From Catonia carolina (taxonomy: Eukaryota > Arthropoda > Insecta > Hemiptera > Achilidae): a stretch of 64,000 bases of DNA. The stretch lies in NCBI GenBank assembly GCA_035578175.1, contig JAQMRL010000001.1:185515283-185579282 (forward strand), written 5' to 3'. The notes beneath the pieces were generated by a model. The model was not told the DNA's origin. It saw nothing but the letters and a program-made list of their open reading frames with translations, and made no database searches. The first letter of the stretch is position 1, and every line of letters starts with the position of its first letter. Below are positions 21,797-33,564 of this stretch, piece after piece. The position numbers and the translations under genes are program-made.

Positions 21797-22748
21797 TACC
21801 GGGTGAGCATAAAGTCTTGCCCTGATTATAAAAATTTATGGCAGAATAACTGTTTGACATAATAATTTAAATTTGATGCTGTTACATAGGTTAGTGTAAA
21901 TAGTTTTTTTTAAGATTACTTACATTAGTAAACTTCAACGTGTGCCCCCTTGGTAGCTCGGAGAATGTCGAAGCGGTATTCCAGTTCCCGCCAGGTGTTT
22001 TGTAACATGTGTTCTGTCACAGTACCCATAGCAGCTTGTATCCTAGCCTTCAGTTCGTCAACGTCAGCAACTGGTGTGGCGAAGACTCTATCCTTGATAT
22101 AGCCCCAGAAAAAAAAGTCAAGGGGAGTAATGTCTGGAGAGCGGGGTGGCCAGGGTGTTGGACCATCCCTTCCAATCCACCGATCCGGAAATGTTTCATC
22201 ACGGAAAACACCATTAACGCTAAAATTTACTTAGATGTTTTGCAACAGTTCATTGCACCACAGTTAGAAGAATATCAACCATGGATAATTTTCCAGCAAG
22301 ATGGGGCACCGCCCCACTGGGCTTTGATAGTGCGTAATTTCCTGGATGAAACATTTCCGGATTGGTGGATTGGAAGGGGTGGTCCAACACCCTGGCCACC
22401 TCGCTCTCCAGACATTACTCCCCTTGACTTTTTTTTCTGGGGCTATATCAAGGATAGAGTCTTCGCCACACCAGTTGCTGACGTTGACGAACTGAAGGCT
22501 AGGATACAAGCTGCTGTGGGTACTGTGACAGAACACATGTTACAAAACACCTGGCGGGAACTTGAATACCGCTTCGACATTCTCCGAGCTACCAAGGGGG
22601 CACACGTTGAAGTTTACTAATGTAAGTAATCTTAAAAAAAACTATTAACACTAACCTATGTAACAGCATCAAATTTAAATTATTATGTCAAACAGTTATT
22701 CTGCAATAAATTTTTATAATCAGGGCAAGACTTTATGCTCACCTGGTA
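21797..22748 (+). mobile_element. Palindromic (tail-to-tail) DD41D transposon
   Basis: TA-flanked ends are inverted copies (GGTGAGCATAAAGTCTTGCC inward from each side). The arms at 21797-22201 and 22345-22748 are inverted duplicates of about 405 bp, with about 143 bp of unique sequence between. The right half is the 3' end of a transposase gene: FQQDGAPPHW, then PPRSPDITPLDFFFWGYIKD, with 41 residues between the two Asp residues. It ends in RATKGAHVEVY. The left arm is the same C-terminal end inverted. The 5' half of the element is missing. Confidence 0.88.
22202..22620 (+). pseudogene. Transposase C-terminal half (DD41D group)
   Basis: The sense-coding part begins after the left arm near 22202 and runs in one frame to the stop at 22620. 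The open frame actually extends left to an ATG at 22009, but its first 60 or so codons are the antisense of its own C-terminal region because of the palindrome. It therefore starts MFCHSTHSSLYPSLQF, the same peptide opened on the other strand at 22536. The first catalytic Asp and the DNA-binding half are not present, so this cannot be an active transposase. Confidence 0.8.
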
Positions 22749-23071
22749 TTATTGTTTATAACTCCTAAAATATTATAAACGCCAAATAATAATCTATTTA
22801 ACATCTAGAAAATTATATAAAAATGAAAGTTTAATACAAGTTTTAAAGTAAAATATCTACCATAGTTGCAAACCAAAGTAAAATATGACATCTAAGTGAA
22901 CAAGTGGTTTAACAAAATAATTTACACCAGTTTTCAAAGTAAAAAGGGCATTTTAATATAAAAGTATACTTTTTATTATTAAAAATTGTTATCCTACAGT
23001 ACATACGTTTAAAATAATATTATTTGCAATGGAACAAACATACAAATTTGATAATACACTATTTTCACAAT
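22749..23071. other. 3' flank of kinase gene
   Basis: AT-rich sequence downstream of the minus-strand kinase stop codon, expected to hold its 3' UTR. No poly(A) site can be assigned with certainty. Confidence 0.4.
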
Positions 23072-24325
23072 TCATTCTTTTAAAAATGATAGATAATCAT
23101 GTTCTACAATATGTTTTACAATTGACGCTATTCCCTGAGTACCTTTATCACCACCCACTTGTAGTAACATTGCTAATAACTCTTCTGGATCACTGTTGGT
23201 GGACTCTTCCAAATTAGGTCTTACTTCACTTAACATCATTGGTAGAAAATATGAACAGTGAAAATATCCATAAAATGATTTATTTTTAAATTCATCAGTA
23301 AGTTGTTCAAAGCTTGGAGGAATACAATTAGCAGCAGTGACAGTATCTTTAACTGAATTGTAATACGTAGAAATAAACTCATTCCAGTATTGTGAACGTA
23401 ATTCAGAATCTGTATTTAAAAATAATATCATCGATAAATCAATCACAGGAGATGCATATCTTGAAGTCTGTAGGTCAAAAAATCTTACATCTGTTGGAAT
23501 ATCAGGCGAATTCGCATCATATTTGAAAAGAATATTATGATTACAAAAATCACCATGACAAATAACAGCAGTAGGCTCTTCTGGTTTAATAAAATATTTC
23601 ATTAATCCTACAGAATCTTCCTGTAATTTCTTTATTAATTTCTCATATTTCTCATTATTTTTTATACTATTTAAAGCATTAACACCTCTTAATGCACAAG
23701 GACCGATTATATTCTTTACAGATAAAGTAATTTCGCTTTCTTCTCTATTCCAAGCGTGTTCAACTAGTTTATCTTTTAGTTTATTGAACATTTCAGGATT
23801 TTTTTGTTTAGCTATATAAGAAAGTGCATGGAATTTTCCCAATGCCTTTAATGTTAATATGACATGATTGTAATCTAAATATAAGCTTAGCTTTGAAATA
23901 CTAAAACCACTTTCTCTCAAATCTTCTAAAACTATTACAGCTTCCTTACCGTTCTTATTTGAAACATCACTGTAGTAACACTTGGGAAATAATTCATTCA
24001 CTATATTATTAAACTCTATTTGTGGTAAAATATCGGAATACATAACATCTTCGTTATGAAATTGTACCTTACTGTTCATAATTTGTTGAATTTTTTCATT
24101 TTCCGGCGGGAATTTTACAACTAATTTAATATTTCTCCCAACTGTATCACTAGAATTATCACTTACTAAAGCGTTAACAAACGCAATTGATGAAGCATAC
24201 TGCGCACCGGTCTCACCTTCATCTTTATCACTTCTCAAAAATTTTACTCCGGCTCCAAAACGTCCTAGTTCAGCGGCTGTGGGCAAAACAGTTTCAAGTA
24301 AATACTTTTCGCGCTCGTGAGACAT
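23072..24325 (-). CDS. EcKinase/CHK-type kinase-like protein (DUF1679 superfamily), complete and intronless
   Basis: This is a complete 417-residue frame, the usual size for the ecdysteroid kinase-like family. These proteins have an aminoglycoside-phosphotransferase-type fold and are thought to phosphorylate hydroxyl groups of ecdysteroids or xenobiotic-derived small molecules; the substrate here is unknown. Visible family marks are the N-lobe Lys region (IKLVVKFPPENE, about residue 72), VLEDLRESGF in the hinge area, the catalytic loop CHGDFCNHNILF with H257, D259 and N264, and the metal-binding segment FFDLQTSRYASPVIDLS with D284. All key residues are intact, so it is probably functional. 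The ATG at 24325 opens MSHEREKYL, the usual short lead before the N-lobe. It has no introns and no sister gene in the window, unlike the clusters often seen in insects. Confidence 0.9.
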   Translation of the reverse strand: MSHEREKYLLETVLPTAAELGRFGAGVKFLRSDKDEGETGAQYASSIAFVNALVSDNSSDTVGRNIKLVVKFPPENEKIQQIMNSKVQFHNEDVMYSDILPQIEFNNIVNELFPKCYYSDVSNKNGKEAVIVLEDLRESGFSISKLSLYLDYNHVILTLKALGKFHALSYIAKQKNPEMFNKLKDKLVEHAWNREESEITLSVKNIIGPCALRGVNALNSIKNNEKYEKLIKKLQEDSVGLMKYFIKPEEPTAVICHGDFCNHNILFKYDANSPDIPTDVRFFDLQTSRYASPVIDLSMILFLNTDSELRSQYWNEFISTYYNSVKDTVTAANCIPPSFEQLTDEFKNKSFYGYFHCSYFLPMMLSEVRPNLEESTNSDPEELLAMLLQVGGDKGTQGIASIVKHIVEHDYLSFLKE

Positions 24326-24650
24326 AGTAAATTTAGTGTACGTAAGCGATCGGTAACTTCACAAGAAATACTTTTTATAAATGGGTAAATAAAACGGTAA
24401 TAGCACAGAATATAATGTACGCGTCGAGAAGTACTACTAGTAAAACAACTTGTTCAACTAACAACTATCGGACGGAGGCGCACAAGTAGAGAACACTAAC
24501 GATGAAACTAGGGGAATGAACTGCATTGACATTGCTGCACGTATGCCTGAAAACCGGCGCACGCGCATCAAGATCCGTAGACTCCCACTTTATACACACC
24601 CAGGACTCGGAGAACACGAAGTGATGAATTGAGAACCCCTTCAGGCGCTT
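24326..24650 (-). promoter_or_regulatory. CpG-rich upstream region of the kinase gene
   Basis: The 300 bp upstream of the start contain many CpGs (for example ACGCGTCGAG and GGCGCACGCGCATC) against an AT-rich background, as expected for a promoter region. No clear TATA box at a usable distance was found. Confidence 0.4.
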
Positions 24651-24767
24651 TCCGCATTTTGGTTAAAAGTTATTCCGATCATTTTGGTTATTCCCCGTGT
24701 TAACTTTAATTTCAAAACGTTCAGTTAGTAACCCGCCAGGCGGTCTCTTTTCAACAATAATATTTAT

Positions 24768-24970
24768 TGTTTTTACACATAATTTTTCCCATTTTAGTTG
24801 ATTTAAAATCACATCAACATCTTTGTCATTAACCCAAAGTAGGTAGTCAGTTTATGGAACAGTGGGTTTGAACGGTGTAATAATTTTCCAGATCGTACTC
24901 ATGAATCGAAACCGGGTTCTCCGCTTTGAAGCGTAGCACGTTAACTGTTAGCCAATTGAGGCGGCCCATT
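24768..24970 (-). repeat. SINE family F, degenerate copy
   Basis: The minus strand reads GGGCCGCCTCAATTGGC and later GGTTTCGATTCATGA, followed by ATTATTACACCGTTCAAACC. It is a diverged family F copy 100-300 bp upstream of the kinase CpG region. Confidence 0.6.
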
Positions 24971-25670
24971 TTACTCTAATTATTATTTTATGCACCGGTC
25001 TTTTTTTATACATCACATATCCAAGCTTTCCACCTAAACGGACAAAAATAGGGCGAAAATTGATTTTTACAAAAATTGTATAAACATTAGTCTAACGTAT
25101 GCGTAGAAACAGAAAAGGATAACTGAAATTAATGAAACCTAACACAACAGAAAATTCTACAAACAACCAATGAGAATTCAAATTTTTGTGGAAAATTATG
25201 CTCGTAAATAGGATTCCGTAAAGTTTTTCATTTCATTTCCTTATTAGGCCTACATTTTCTACTTTTTCAAAATCCTTTTAAATTTCTTCTGATTTTCTTA
25301 ATAGGTAGCCTACACTCCATAGGTTCAAAATTCATTTTTGCTTAACATTTTCTTTTCTACTTTTTTCTGAAAATGTTTGTAAATATTCAGTAAAAATGGC
25401 TTCTGGGAGAAATAGTTTATTTCAGCGTTAGTTAAGATTTTTACAGGATCAACCGTCAAGATCATTATCCCAGTTTCTTTTTTACTGATCTATTGTTTAC
25501 CTATTAAATGGATATGTCTAGAAAGTCGCTGTTAAAGTCCGATTACAACGGTTGGGCGACGGATTTGGTAGGGTAACAAGACATCCGCCTTGAAAAAAAA
25601 CATTACAGAATTCATTCTTCAATTATTAGACATCTTACGTTGATAAGTATCACTGCAAGTTTGATTTAAA
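24971..25670. other. No recognised feature
   Basis: Intergenic AT-rich sequence. Nothing identified. Confidence 0.4.
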
Positions 25671-26591
25671 TACAGAGTTATCATAAAAGAATGTACGGTT
25701 TCGAACATGGTTTAAAGAAAAACCGAATTACTTACAGTTACTGTTGTTTATTCATCTAATTTGTCGTCTCAAACAGGTTTTTACATAGGTAATTAATAAA
25801 TTTCAATATGTGCGCCCTTAGTCGCTCGACAAATGTCTTAGTCGCTGACAAACGATACTCAACTTCTCTCCATCGTTAACATTTCTTCGGTTATGGTTGT
25901 CATTGCTTCATTCATCCTGTTTTTTAAGTGGTTCAGGTTGCGATTTTTTTTGTGAATAAACAACGCTTTTGATGTACCCCCACAAGAAAAAATCATAAGG
26001 TGTCAGGTTTGGACTCCTTGGAAGCCACATCCATCGATCTCCAAATTTTTCGTTCAAAGCGTCCGTGACCAATGCACTGAAGTGTGGGGGAGCGCTATCT
26101 TGTTGGAAATGAAGTTGATGAATGTTTTCGAGTTCATCTAGCTGAGGAAAGCAATAAGATGCGCTCCCCCACACTTCAGTGAATTGGTCACGGACGCTTT
26201 GAAAAATTTGGAGATCGATGGATAGGCCGGCAAGGACCTATGCTGTGGCCTTCAAGGAGTCCAGACCTGACACCTTGTGATTTTTTTCTTGTGGGGGTAC
26301 ATCAAAAGCGTTGTTTATTCACAAAACATTCACGACCTGAACCATATAAAAAACAGGATTAATGAAGCAATGACAACCATAACCGAAGAAATGTTAACGA
26401 ATGTTTGGAGAGAATTTGAGTATCGTTTGGCCATTTGTCGAGCGACTAAGGGCGCACATATTGAAATTTATTAATTATGTAAAAAATTGTTTGAGACGAC
26501 AAATTGGATGAATAAACAACATTAACGGTAAGTAATTCGGTTTTTCTTTAAGCCATGTTCGAAACCGCACATTCTTTTATGATAACCTGTA
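25671..26591 (-). mobile_element. Palindromic (tail-to-tail) DD41D transposon, second family
   Basis: The ends are inverted, TACAGAGTTATCATAAAAGA and, inward from the right, TACAGGTTATCATAAAAGAA, on TA sites. The left copy on the minus strand reads HFQQDSAPPHFSALVTDAL, then LPRSPNLTPYDFFLWGYIKS, with a 21-bp deletion before PRSP. The right copy on the plus strand starts again at APPHFS near 26163 and ends in RATKGAHIEIY at 26474. The right copy keeps 41 residues between the second and third catalytic positions. The arms are about 430 bp with about 50 bp between. The family differs from the 21.8-kb element in TIR and protein. Confidence 0.87.
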
Positions 26592-27600
26592 TAACTGTTC
26601 CCGATAACAAATAAAATATAATAAATAAATATTAGAATAGAAATTTATCATCTGTGCAGCAGTATTAATTTATAAAAGTTACGGATTCATGTCCATGCTA
26701 CGTCAATTGGAAACCAAAACTGTAAATTTAGTGCTCGATTAACAAAGAAACACGTGTCGTTAATTTGTCCAAAACACCCTTGCGAGCGAATCTGCTTAAT
26801 AACACTAACAAGCATAATAAGGAAGTATGCTGCTTTCAGTTGCGTGCACAAATATTTTTTCAAATGAAGTTCCTACGTCATAATTAATATGACCTTGACT
26901 GTCTATTATTTCATGAGTAGGCCAATTTAAGTTTTTTTTTTATTTGTGCACGCAAAACTCACCTGACTGGAGAATTGGAAGCTTGGTATTGCGCAACTTC
27001 AAAATGTATAGAAACCAACCAGCCGTTAAAAAAACTGTTCGTAGCTATTATAGGTATCAAATTTAAGCGTTAAAAATATGCGAGACAAATAGTGTAATAT
27101 AACAAATAAACAGTACGATTTTTATAAGGATTAAAACCGACTTTTGTCTTATTTATCAAATGTCTCGTATTTATTAAATACGACAGACGGTACCGTGTCG
27201 TAGTCATAACTATTCTTAGATCAAATATCGAATGCCTATCATCGACTGAAAGCCCAGTTTTTTCAATCACCTTAAGAAAATGCTGTATTATATTGGTATT
27301 TTAATAAAATTCTTTTTTTCACCAAGAGGATTATTTAATTCACCTCAGAGGTCTGCATTAAATGAATTTTATATTTTCAAGGCTACGACATGAAGTCTCT
27401 TGCATAGCCCAGTCATGAATGCTTTTTGGTAGGATTGACTGGGGGAAAGGTGAATTTTGGTAGAAGTAAAGTACTACATATATAGAAAGTAGAGGATTCT
27501 AAAAAGTTCCCCAATTCTGCTACAATTACTCCCTCCATAAGCCCCCAAACCTTTAATTTTTAGTTGTATTTACAAAAGTCTATTTCCACTAATCTGCCCA
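26592..27600. other. No recognised gene; one small inverted pair
   Basis: GTTGCGTGCACAAATA near 26840 and its complement near 26941 flank about 85 bp and could be the ends of a tiny MITE. The rest is unremarkable. Confidence 0.4.
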
Positions 27601-27987
27601 TTACAGACAGGCGGAGCGTCAAATTATTTACACTCAATCTGTTCATTGCAGGGCTAAAATAAATAGTTCTGTTTCTTATTGCATGGTCAGCCAATTAAAT
27701 CACTGAATCATTTAAGAACAGAAGAGGTAGAGGTATAGAAGACACTAATCAGAGTTATCTCCTCAGAAAGTAATGAATTTCATTATACAGCCAGACCCTG
27801 TAGTGAATGAAGTGAAGGTGTCATTTACAGAGTGGAAAATACATGCTTTTCAGAGGGCTCAGCATGCTGATAAGCGTACTTTTCACTCAGTGAGGAAGGC
27901 AATGGTAAACCACCTCACTCCTCGTTTTACTTTGTAAAACCTCTACAGGTTCAAACCAGCCGTTCGGCTGATGACCTAAACAACAAC
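27601..27987 (+). repeat. Family A interspersed repeat
   Basis: Starts ACAGACAGGCGGAGCGTC and ends GGCTGATGACCTAAACAACA. It is inverted relative to the copy at 13977. Confidence 0.8.
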
Positions 27988-29191
27988 ATTTCCACTAATA
28001 CCTTTACCTACTCTACTCTAAATGTTCTACGTTTATTTTACCAATCAATCAGAAGAAACAGAACTATTTTATAACATCTCAGAGCCAGCATGTTTACTCT
28101 CATGTATAGCACCCAATCATGCATAAAAATTAGAAAATTCCACTCATATGAAGAAAATATTATCTGCAAAATTCACTCAAAACTTTTAAAAGTTTATGAA
28201 AATTTTCCAACTTTTTCAAATAATGCGATTTAGTGTTTTAAAATAATTACATTGTGCTGAGTTTGTCTCATAGAAAATTGAAACACACTCTGGAAACTAA
28301 ACCTCTATTCTTTTAATGTTGAGATCAAATTGGAAGTTGTTAAAACAACCCCAAGGCTTAGGAAAGTACAAAAAACTGAATAAAAAATTTAAATAAATTT
28401 ACTAACGCCATAGTGTTAAAGCACATTTTTACGCTTTTCTATGAAAAAATCCAGTTTTAAACTTTGATCACACACTCCAGAATGCTATCTGAATAACTTA
28501 CAAAGTCCCTGACCCTAGAACTTTAGGTTAGTCCACTATATTTCAAAATGGAAAAAAAATATTGTTCTATAAATATTGTTGAATAAAAATTTTATTCTCC
28601 ATGTATGTTTTGGCTGCAACAAGTAAACTGTCAGTCTACATTAAAATTTTTTAAAGAAAACATTGGAAATTAAATAGTTCTACGCATTCTATTCAGTACT
28701 GCACCGACTAAGGAGTTATTTGTCATCAACATGAAACCAACATAGCACTAACGTTGAACCCATGTGCTCAAGCCCTCTCCAATTGAGTTATGCATTGTCT
28801 TTATGCAACAGTAACAGTTTACACTAACAAATATAAACTATTGAAGCCATTTGGTGATATTTAGTGATGATTAATAATGGTTAAATCACAGAGTAGTAAT
28901 GTGGCATACTGAGCAAACCACACACCAGTGTGGTAAAGATGGTTTATGTAGGCTGTTTGTATAATTTCCAATGATATTATTGCTTTTCCCTTCATCTAAA
29001 CTTTGTCCAGTACATACGCATTAGTTCTTGCCTTCAAAATCCAGTTACAACCACAATTTTTGTAACATTTTATATTATAACATTTTAGAAATAAATGTCA
29101 TTGGTTAAAAATTAACACACTCTGTGGACCATGTGCAATTTAGGAATACAAATTAATTTCTATAATAAATGTTAGTTATGTAATTATATTG
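27988..29191. other. No recognised feature
   Basis: AT-rich sequence between two family A copies of the same orientation. Nothing identified. Confidence 0.4.
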
Positions 29192-29579
29192 TCCATAACA
29201 GGCAGGTGGAGTGTTAAATTATTTCCACTCGATCTGTTGGTTCCAGGGTACAAAAAATAGTTCTGTTTCTAATCACATAGTCAGCCAATTATATGACTGA
29301 ACTATTTAAGAACAGAAGAGGTAGAGGTGTAAAAGACACTAGTTAGAGTTATCTCCTCTTGAGAGTAATGAATTTTACTATACAGCCAGACCCTGTGGTG
29401 AATGAAGTGAAGGTGTCATTTGCAGGGTGGAAAGTGGGTGCTCTTCAGAGGGTCTGGCAAGCTGATAAGCATACTCTTTCAACTCAGTGAGGAAGGCAAT
29501 AGTAAACCACCTCACTCCTCATTTTTACTTAGCCTCTAGAGGTTCAAACCAGCCTTTCGACTGTTGATCTAAACAACAT
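29192..29579 (+). repeat. Family A interspersed repeat
   Basis: It contains AACAGGCAGGTGGAGTG, CAGCCAGACCCTGTGGTGA and ends CTGTTGATCTAAACAACATG. Same orientation as the 27.6-kb copy and about 1.6 kb away. Confidence 0.8.
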
Positions 29580-29587
29580 GTTGTATC

Positions 29588-29705
29588 AGGGCTGGCTTGG
29601 GGGCTTAGTCCCCCTAAGTGGTCAACTGCTAAGCCAAATGTCCTGGATTTCATTCCCAACTACAGTTTGGAAAATTTCAAGTCACTATAGTGCACGCCAC
29701 GAAAG
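29588..29705 (+). repeat. SINE family F, degenerate copy
   Basis: TCCTGGATTTCATTCCCAAC and CAGTTTGGAAAATTTCAAGT match the B-box and post-head region of family F. The A box is eroded. Confidence 0.5.
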
Positions 29706-29869
29706 AAGTCCGCTGTGAAGACCAGTTTCTCCTCAAACAATTTAATAGAATTTTCTATTTACATCACTCGTCCATTTATGTATTGTTCGTAATTATAAAA
29801 AAATGTAAAAGGCTGTGCATAATATGTTGTAAAAATGTATGGTTCAGCCGAAAAAACATTATCTTTATT

Positions 29870-30016
29870 TTTAGTTTAGTTAAAGTCACATCGACTTGTT
29901 TATCAGCAACTACAGTGGGTTGTAACTTGTTATAATTTCCACACCGTTGCCAGGAATCGAACCTGGGTCCTCCGTGTGGTAGGCCAGCATACTACCACAA
30001 CGCTACAGAGGCAGCC
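29870..30016 (-). repeat. tRNA-derived SINE, family F copy
   Basis: The minus strand reads GGCTGCCTCTGTAGCG (head) and GGTTCGATTCC (B box), then CAACCCACTGTAGTTGCTGA. It is a good match to the copy at 14766. Confidence 0.78.
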
Positions 30017-30304
30017 TTCTCTATCTTTACATGGAACTAAAATAGTACTACTTAAAAAAATGGCTGGCATACTTAAATGGAACATCATATTTTACTTTTT
30101 AGACATTCACGTTATAGTGAAGACTGTAATATTTAACATACTTAAAACCAAATTTTTAAGCATCTGACGTTTAAAAAGCACATAAACAGAAACCCAGTTA
30201 AAAACTGGGTACTTTTTGTGCGTAAATTACTGTACCTCCGACAAATTTTTAAATAAAAAATTCAAGTCAAACAAATCAACGCAGGATAGAACAGGCTTTA
30301 ATTT

Positions 30305-30690
30305 GCTGTAGCGTTATTATTTTTCCGTTCGGTCCTTTTTGAAATAGAGATCTTCAGACGCAAAGGGGATTCTTTCGTGGCGGGCACAACAGTTTTAGAT
30401 TGGTATGACTAAGAGCACTGAAACTCAATGACAAATTAAAAAAGTAATTTGCAATACTTTGGACATATGATGAGAGGGCAGAAATATAGATTATTGTAGA
30501 ATATCATGCAAGGCAAAAGTAGTCCAGGTTAAAAAAAAATTGCTGTTAAAAAACTTCTCCAGCTGGTATAATGTAAATGTGAGTGCGCTTTTTAGACTAG
30601 CTGCCAAGAAAGTGCATATTGTGATGATGATTACTAACATTCTGAATGGACATGGTACATGAAGACGAAAAAGAAAGTTTTGGTTTATTA
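30305..30690 (+). pseudogene. LINE reverse-transcriptase C-terminal tail fragment
   Basis: Broken frames read NLQYFGHMMRGQKYRLL and NIMQGK near 30450-30510, then sequence resembling KVRIAMMI. This is the conserved end of LINE proteins (YFGHIMR...LL..IM.GK). Several stops and shifts; the rest of the element is absent. Confidence 0.6.
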
Positions 30691-31253
30691 CCCCATGTTA
30701 CTAATAACAAAGCAGTTAATTCAAGATTAAGAGGTGAGTCTACCTTCAAACAATACTTAAAGAAAACAAATGTTCACTATTTTCGCAAAGATAATCATTC
30801 AGAAAAATGGTAATTTTTTTATTAATAACATTTCTTTTATATTGATAAGTAGTTTAAAACGACAGTAACACCGTACCAAAATCAAAAAATGTTTTGAGCA
30901 AATTTTGACTTTTTAAACTTTAATATCTCATTCAAGAATCAAAATATATTATTAATGGAAGTTTATTACATTTAAAATACTGCTTTATTCTTTATAATTT
31001 CTGTTAGTTACACATAAATAGAAATATTGAATAGGAAAAAGAACAATATGAATTAAGAGATTTAATAATAATTACTTATACTTTAATAACCAAAAATTTT
31101 AGTTAAATAAAATTTACCATTTAAAAAAAATTATTGTTATTTATTTACTCAACCAATTCCAAGACTTTTTTAAATTATTCAGAATTTTTTCCTCTAAGGC
31201 CAGTAGTACACAAGCAGTAACATTATGTAATATTATGCAACTTGAAAATTAAT
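30691..31253. other. No recognised feature
   Basis: AT-rich. Nothing identified. Confidence 0.4.
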
Positions 31254-31977
31254 CTGTAGAACTTAAAAATACAGAAAATTAGTAATTGCCTCTTAACAAA
31301 GCTCTAAAAAATGCTTTAAAGTTGTAAATTTTTTAACTTCCTATAACTTTCATTATACACACTTTTGTCGTAAAATGCATACTAAAGCCACAATCTTAAA
31401 AAATACCATTTTTTAACAAATTTTGATGGAAAAAACACAGTAAATCACTAAATGTCGCTGAACTTATGTCGCTTGAACAGGTTTTTAAATGTCCTACAAC
31501 TTTGATTATATAAACTTTTCCCTAGAATGTATATTAAGGCTGCAATCTTTAAAAAAAAACAATTTTTTTTGATAGAGCACAGCCTCCCAAAGAATTTTCA
31601 CAGACATAGCGCTTATCTTATCTTGAAGAGCGTAAAATTGTTGTAAATGATGTGATTTATAAAAAAATCGTAGGAGCCGTTTTTGAAAAATCACAAAAAG
31701 TGAAAAATTGAATAAAATACTAATTCCGGTTGACAGATGAAAATGTTTCTCATGTACCCTTAAGACATATAACTTAAGTTTGAAGTTTTAACGTTGTACG
31801 CTATTCGGTTCTTGAGATATTTCGTTCACACAAACACATGCACAGACCAATCGCTAAATAAGCTTTTTCGGTTCAGGGGGGGTCTGAAAACATGTATATC
31901 TGGTGAAACTCAATTTTTAAAAATCAACAAGATCCTAACCCGTACTATATTCATATGGGCCAAGAGAAAGTAAAGCG
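31254..31977 (+). repeat. Family B repeat, 5'-truncated diverged copy
   Basis: Contains TTTTGTCGTAAAATGCATAC, TCTTGAGATATTTCGTTCAC and ends ATGGGCCAAGAGAAAGTAAA, in family B order. Confidence 0.78.
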
Positions 31978-32254
31978 ATTTACACTAATCTGAAACATAA
32001 AAATTTTTTTAGGTAGACTCCCCTCTTAACCAATATAACTATCACTTAATTTTTTAAACTTTTAAAAATACTCTAGGAACAATATTAAATGCATAAATGA
32101 CTGCCAGTTAAACACAAAATCAGTGACACAAATTAAATAATAAGAATAAGGGTACATAAAAATTAAAATAAATATTTAAAAAATTACTGATAATATAATT
32201 TATTATTTTAATATGATCACAAATTTTCAATCGGTTAACTTAAAAAAAGAGATA

Positions 32255-32316
32255 GTAAATAAAAAAAACAATACTTTCTTTTCCAATATATGTTTATATG
32301 GAGCAAGAGAAAGTAA
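32255..32316 (+). repeat. Family B 3' end fragment
   Basis: AACAATACTTTCTTTTCC followed by GAGCAAGAGAAAGTAAAAA is the terminal 60 bp of family B without the rest. Confidence 0.65.
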
Positions 32317-33390
32317 AAATAGGAGAACAAAAAAAAAACAGTAGTAACAATGTTAAACAACACAATAAGAATTAATTATTATGATTAATACATGGTGAAA
32401 ACTACACAAAGCTTATTATGTGACCAAAAGAAAACACAAAACTACACAAAACAGTAAACTGTAATTCAATTTTAAAAAAACCATAAAAAATACGCGGTTT
32501 TATAACAATAAAATTGGACAGAATATTAGCCAATGAGTTTTAATATTTAAAAAAAAACACCAAATGAATCATAATAATTAGCACTTATTGAACTTTTTAA
32601 ATCTTAAAATACCTTAATTTTACACTTACTGTACATTATAAATACATATAAACCAATAATAAATATGATTTTTTTTTAATTTACAGACTAAATATTACGA
32701 TTTAAAATTTACTTGTAATTCAGTATGATTAGAGAATTTTTATAATATTTATGATAATTTAAAATCAAAAATATTATTAATTTTATCACTAATTCTAAAG
32801 TATGAATATTATATACATAATCTACAAAAATTAAATTGTTTCAAGTTCCCTTTCAATTAAAAAAATAAAATATTTTACACTATAAATTTTCCTCAACATG
32901 TACAATGTTAAATTTTTTATCACTCAACAAGAAAGTTCATAAATTATATTGGTAGTCTGCAAGATTTACATTGAATTTGAGTGCCATGAATTAAAAGTAG
33001 ATTGGTGCATCAATGAAAAATCACAAAATTAAACTAATAACAAAACAATAATAAACTGCTATGGAAATCAAACATTTTTATAAATTTTTGTCTACTGTGC
33101 TTTTACAGTAAAGACAGTCTGTCTTCAATATTTTTTTTACATCTAATCTAAAGCATTTGGAATACATATGGCCTAAATTTTACTTACATGAATTTTAATA
33201 AAAATTAAATTACATTTTATGGTTATAATAGGTTGTCAATTATTTTTTATTGAAAGTATTAAAATTTTTAATCCAATAATGCCACATATGTAATACTTAA
33301 ATAATAAAGTAAATTAAAAATGTTCTAGCACCTTAAGGTCATTTTTATAAATAATTATATTAAAGGCTTCAATTGCAGATACCCTCAAAG
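32317..33390. other. No recognised feature
   Basis: Very AT-rich. Nothing identified. Confidence 0.4.
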
Positions 33391-33564
33391 ATAAGAAAGT
33401 GTTATACACATCCAGATCACCAATACTATTTTTCAAAGTTGATGAGCACTGAACGTACGCATTGCTCCTACCCACTTCATAGATAGCCAATGACTTGAAA
33501 GCAGCGTTGCCAATAATTGCTCTCATAGCTCTGTTATAGAAGCACAAGTGATATCTAAAGTAGA

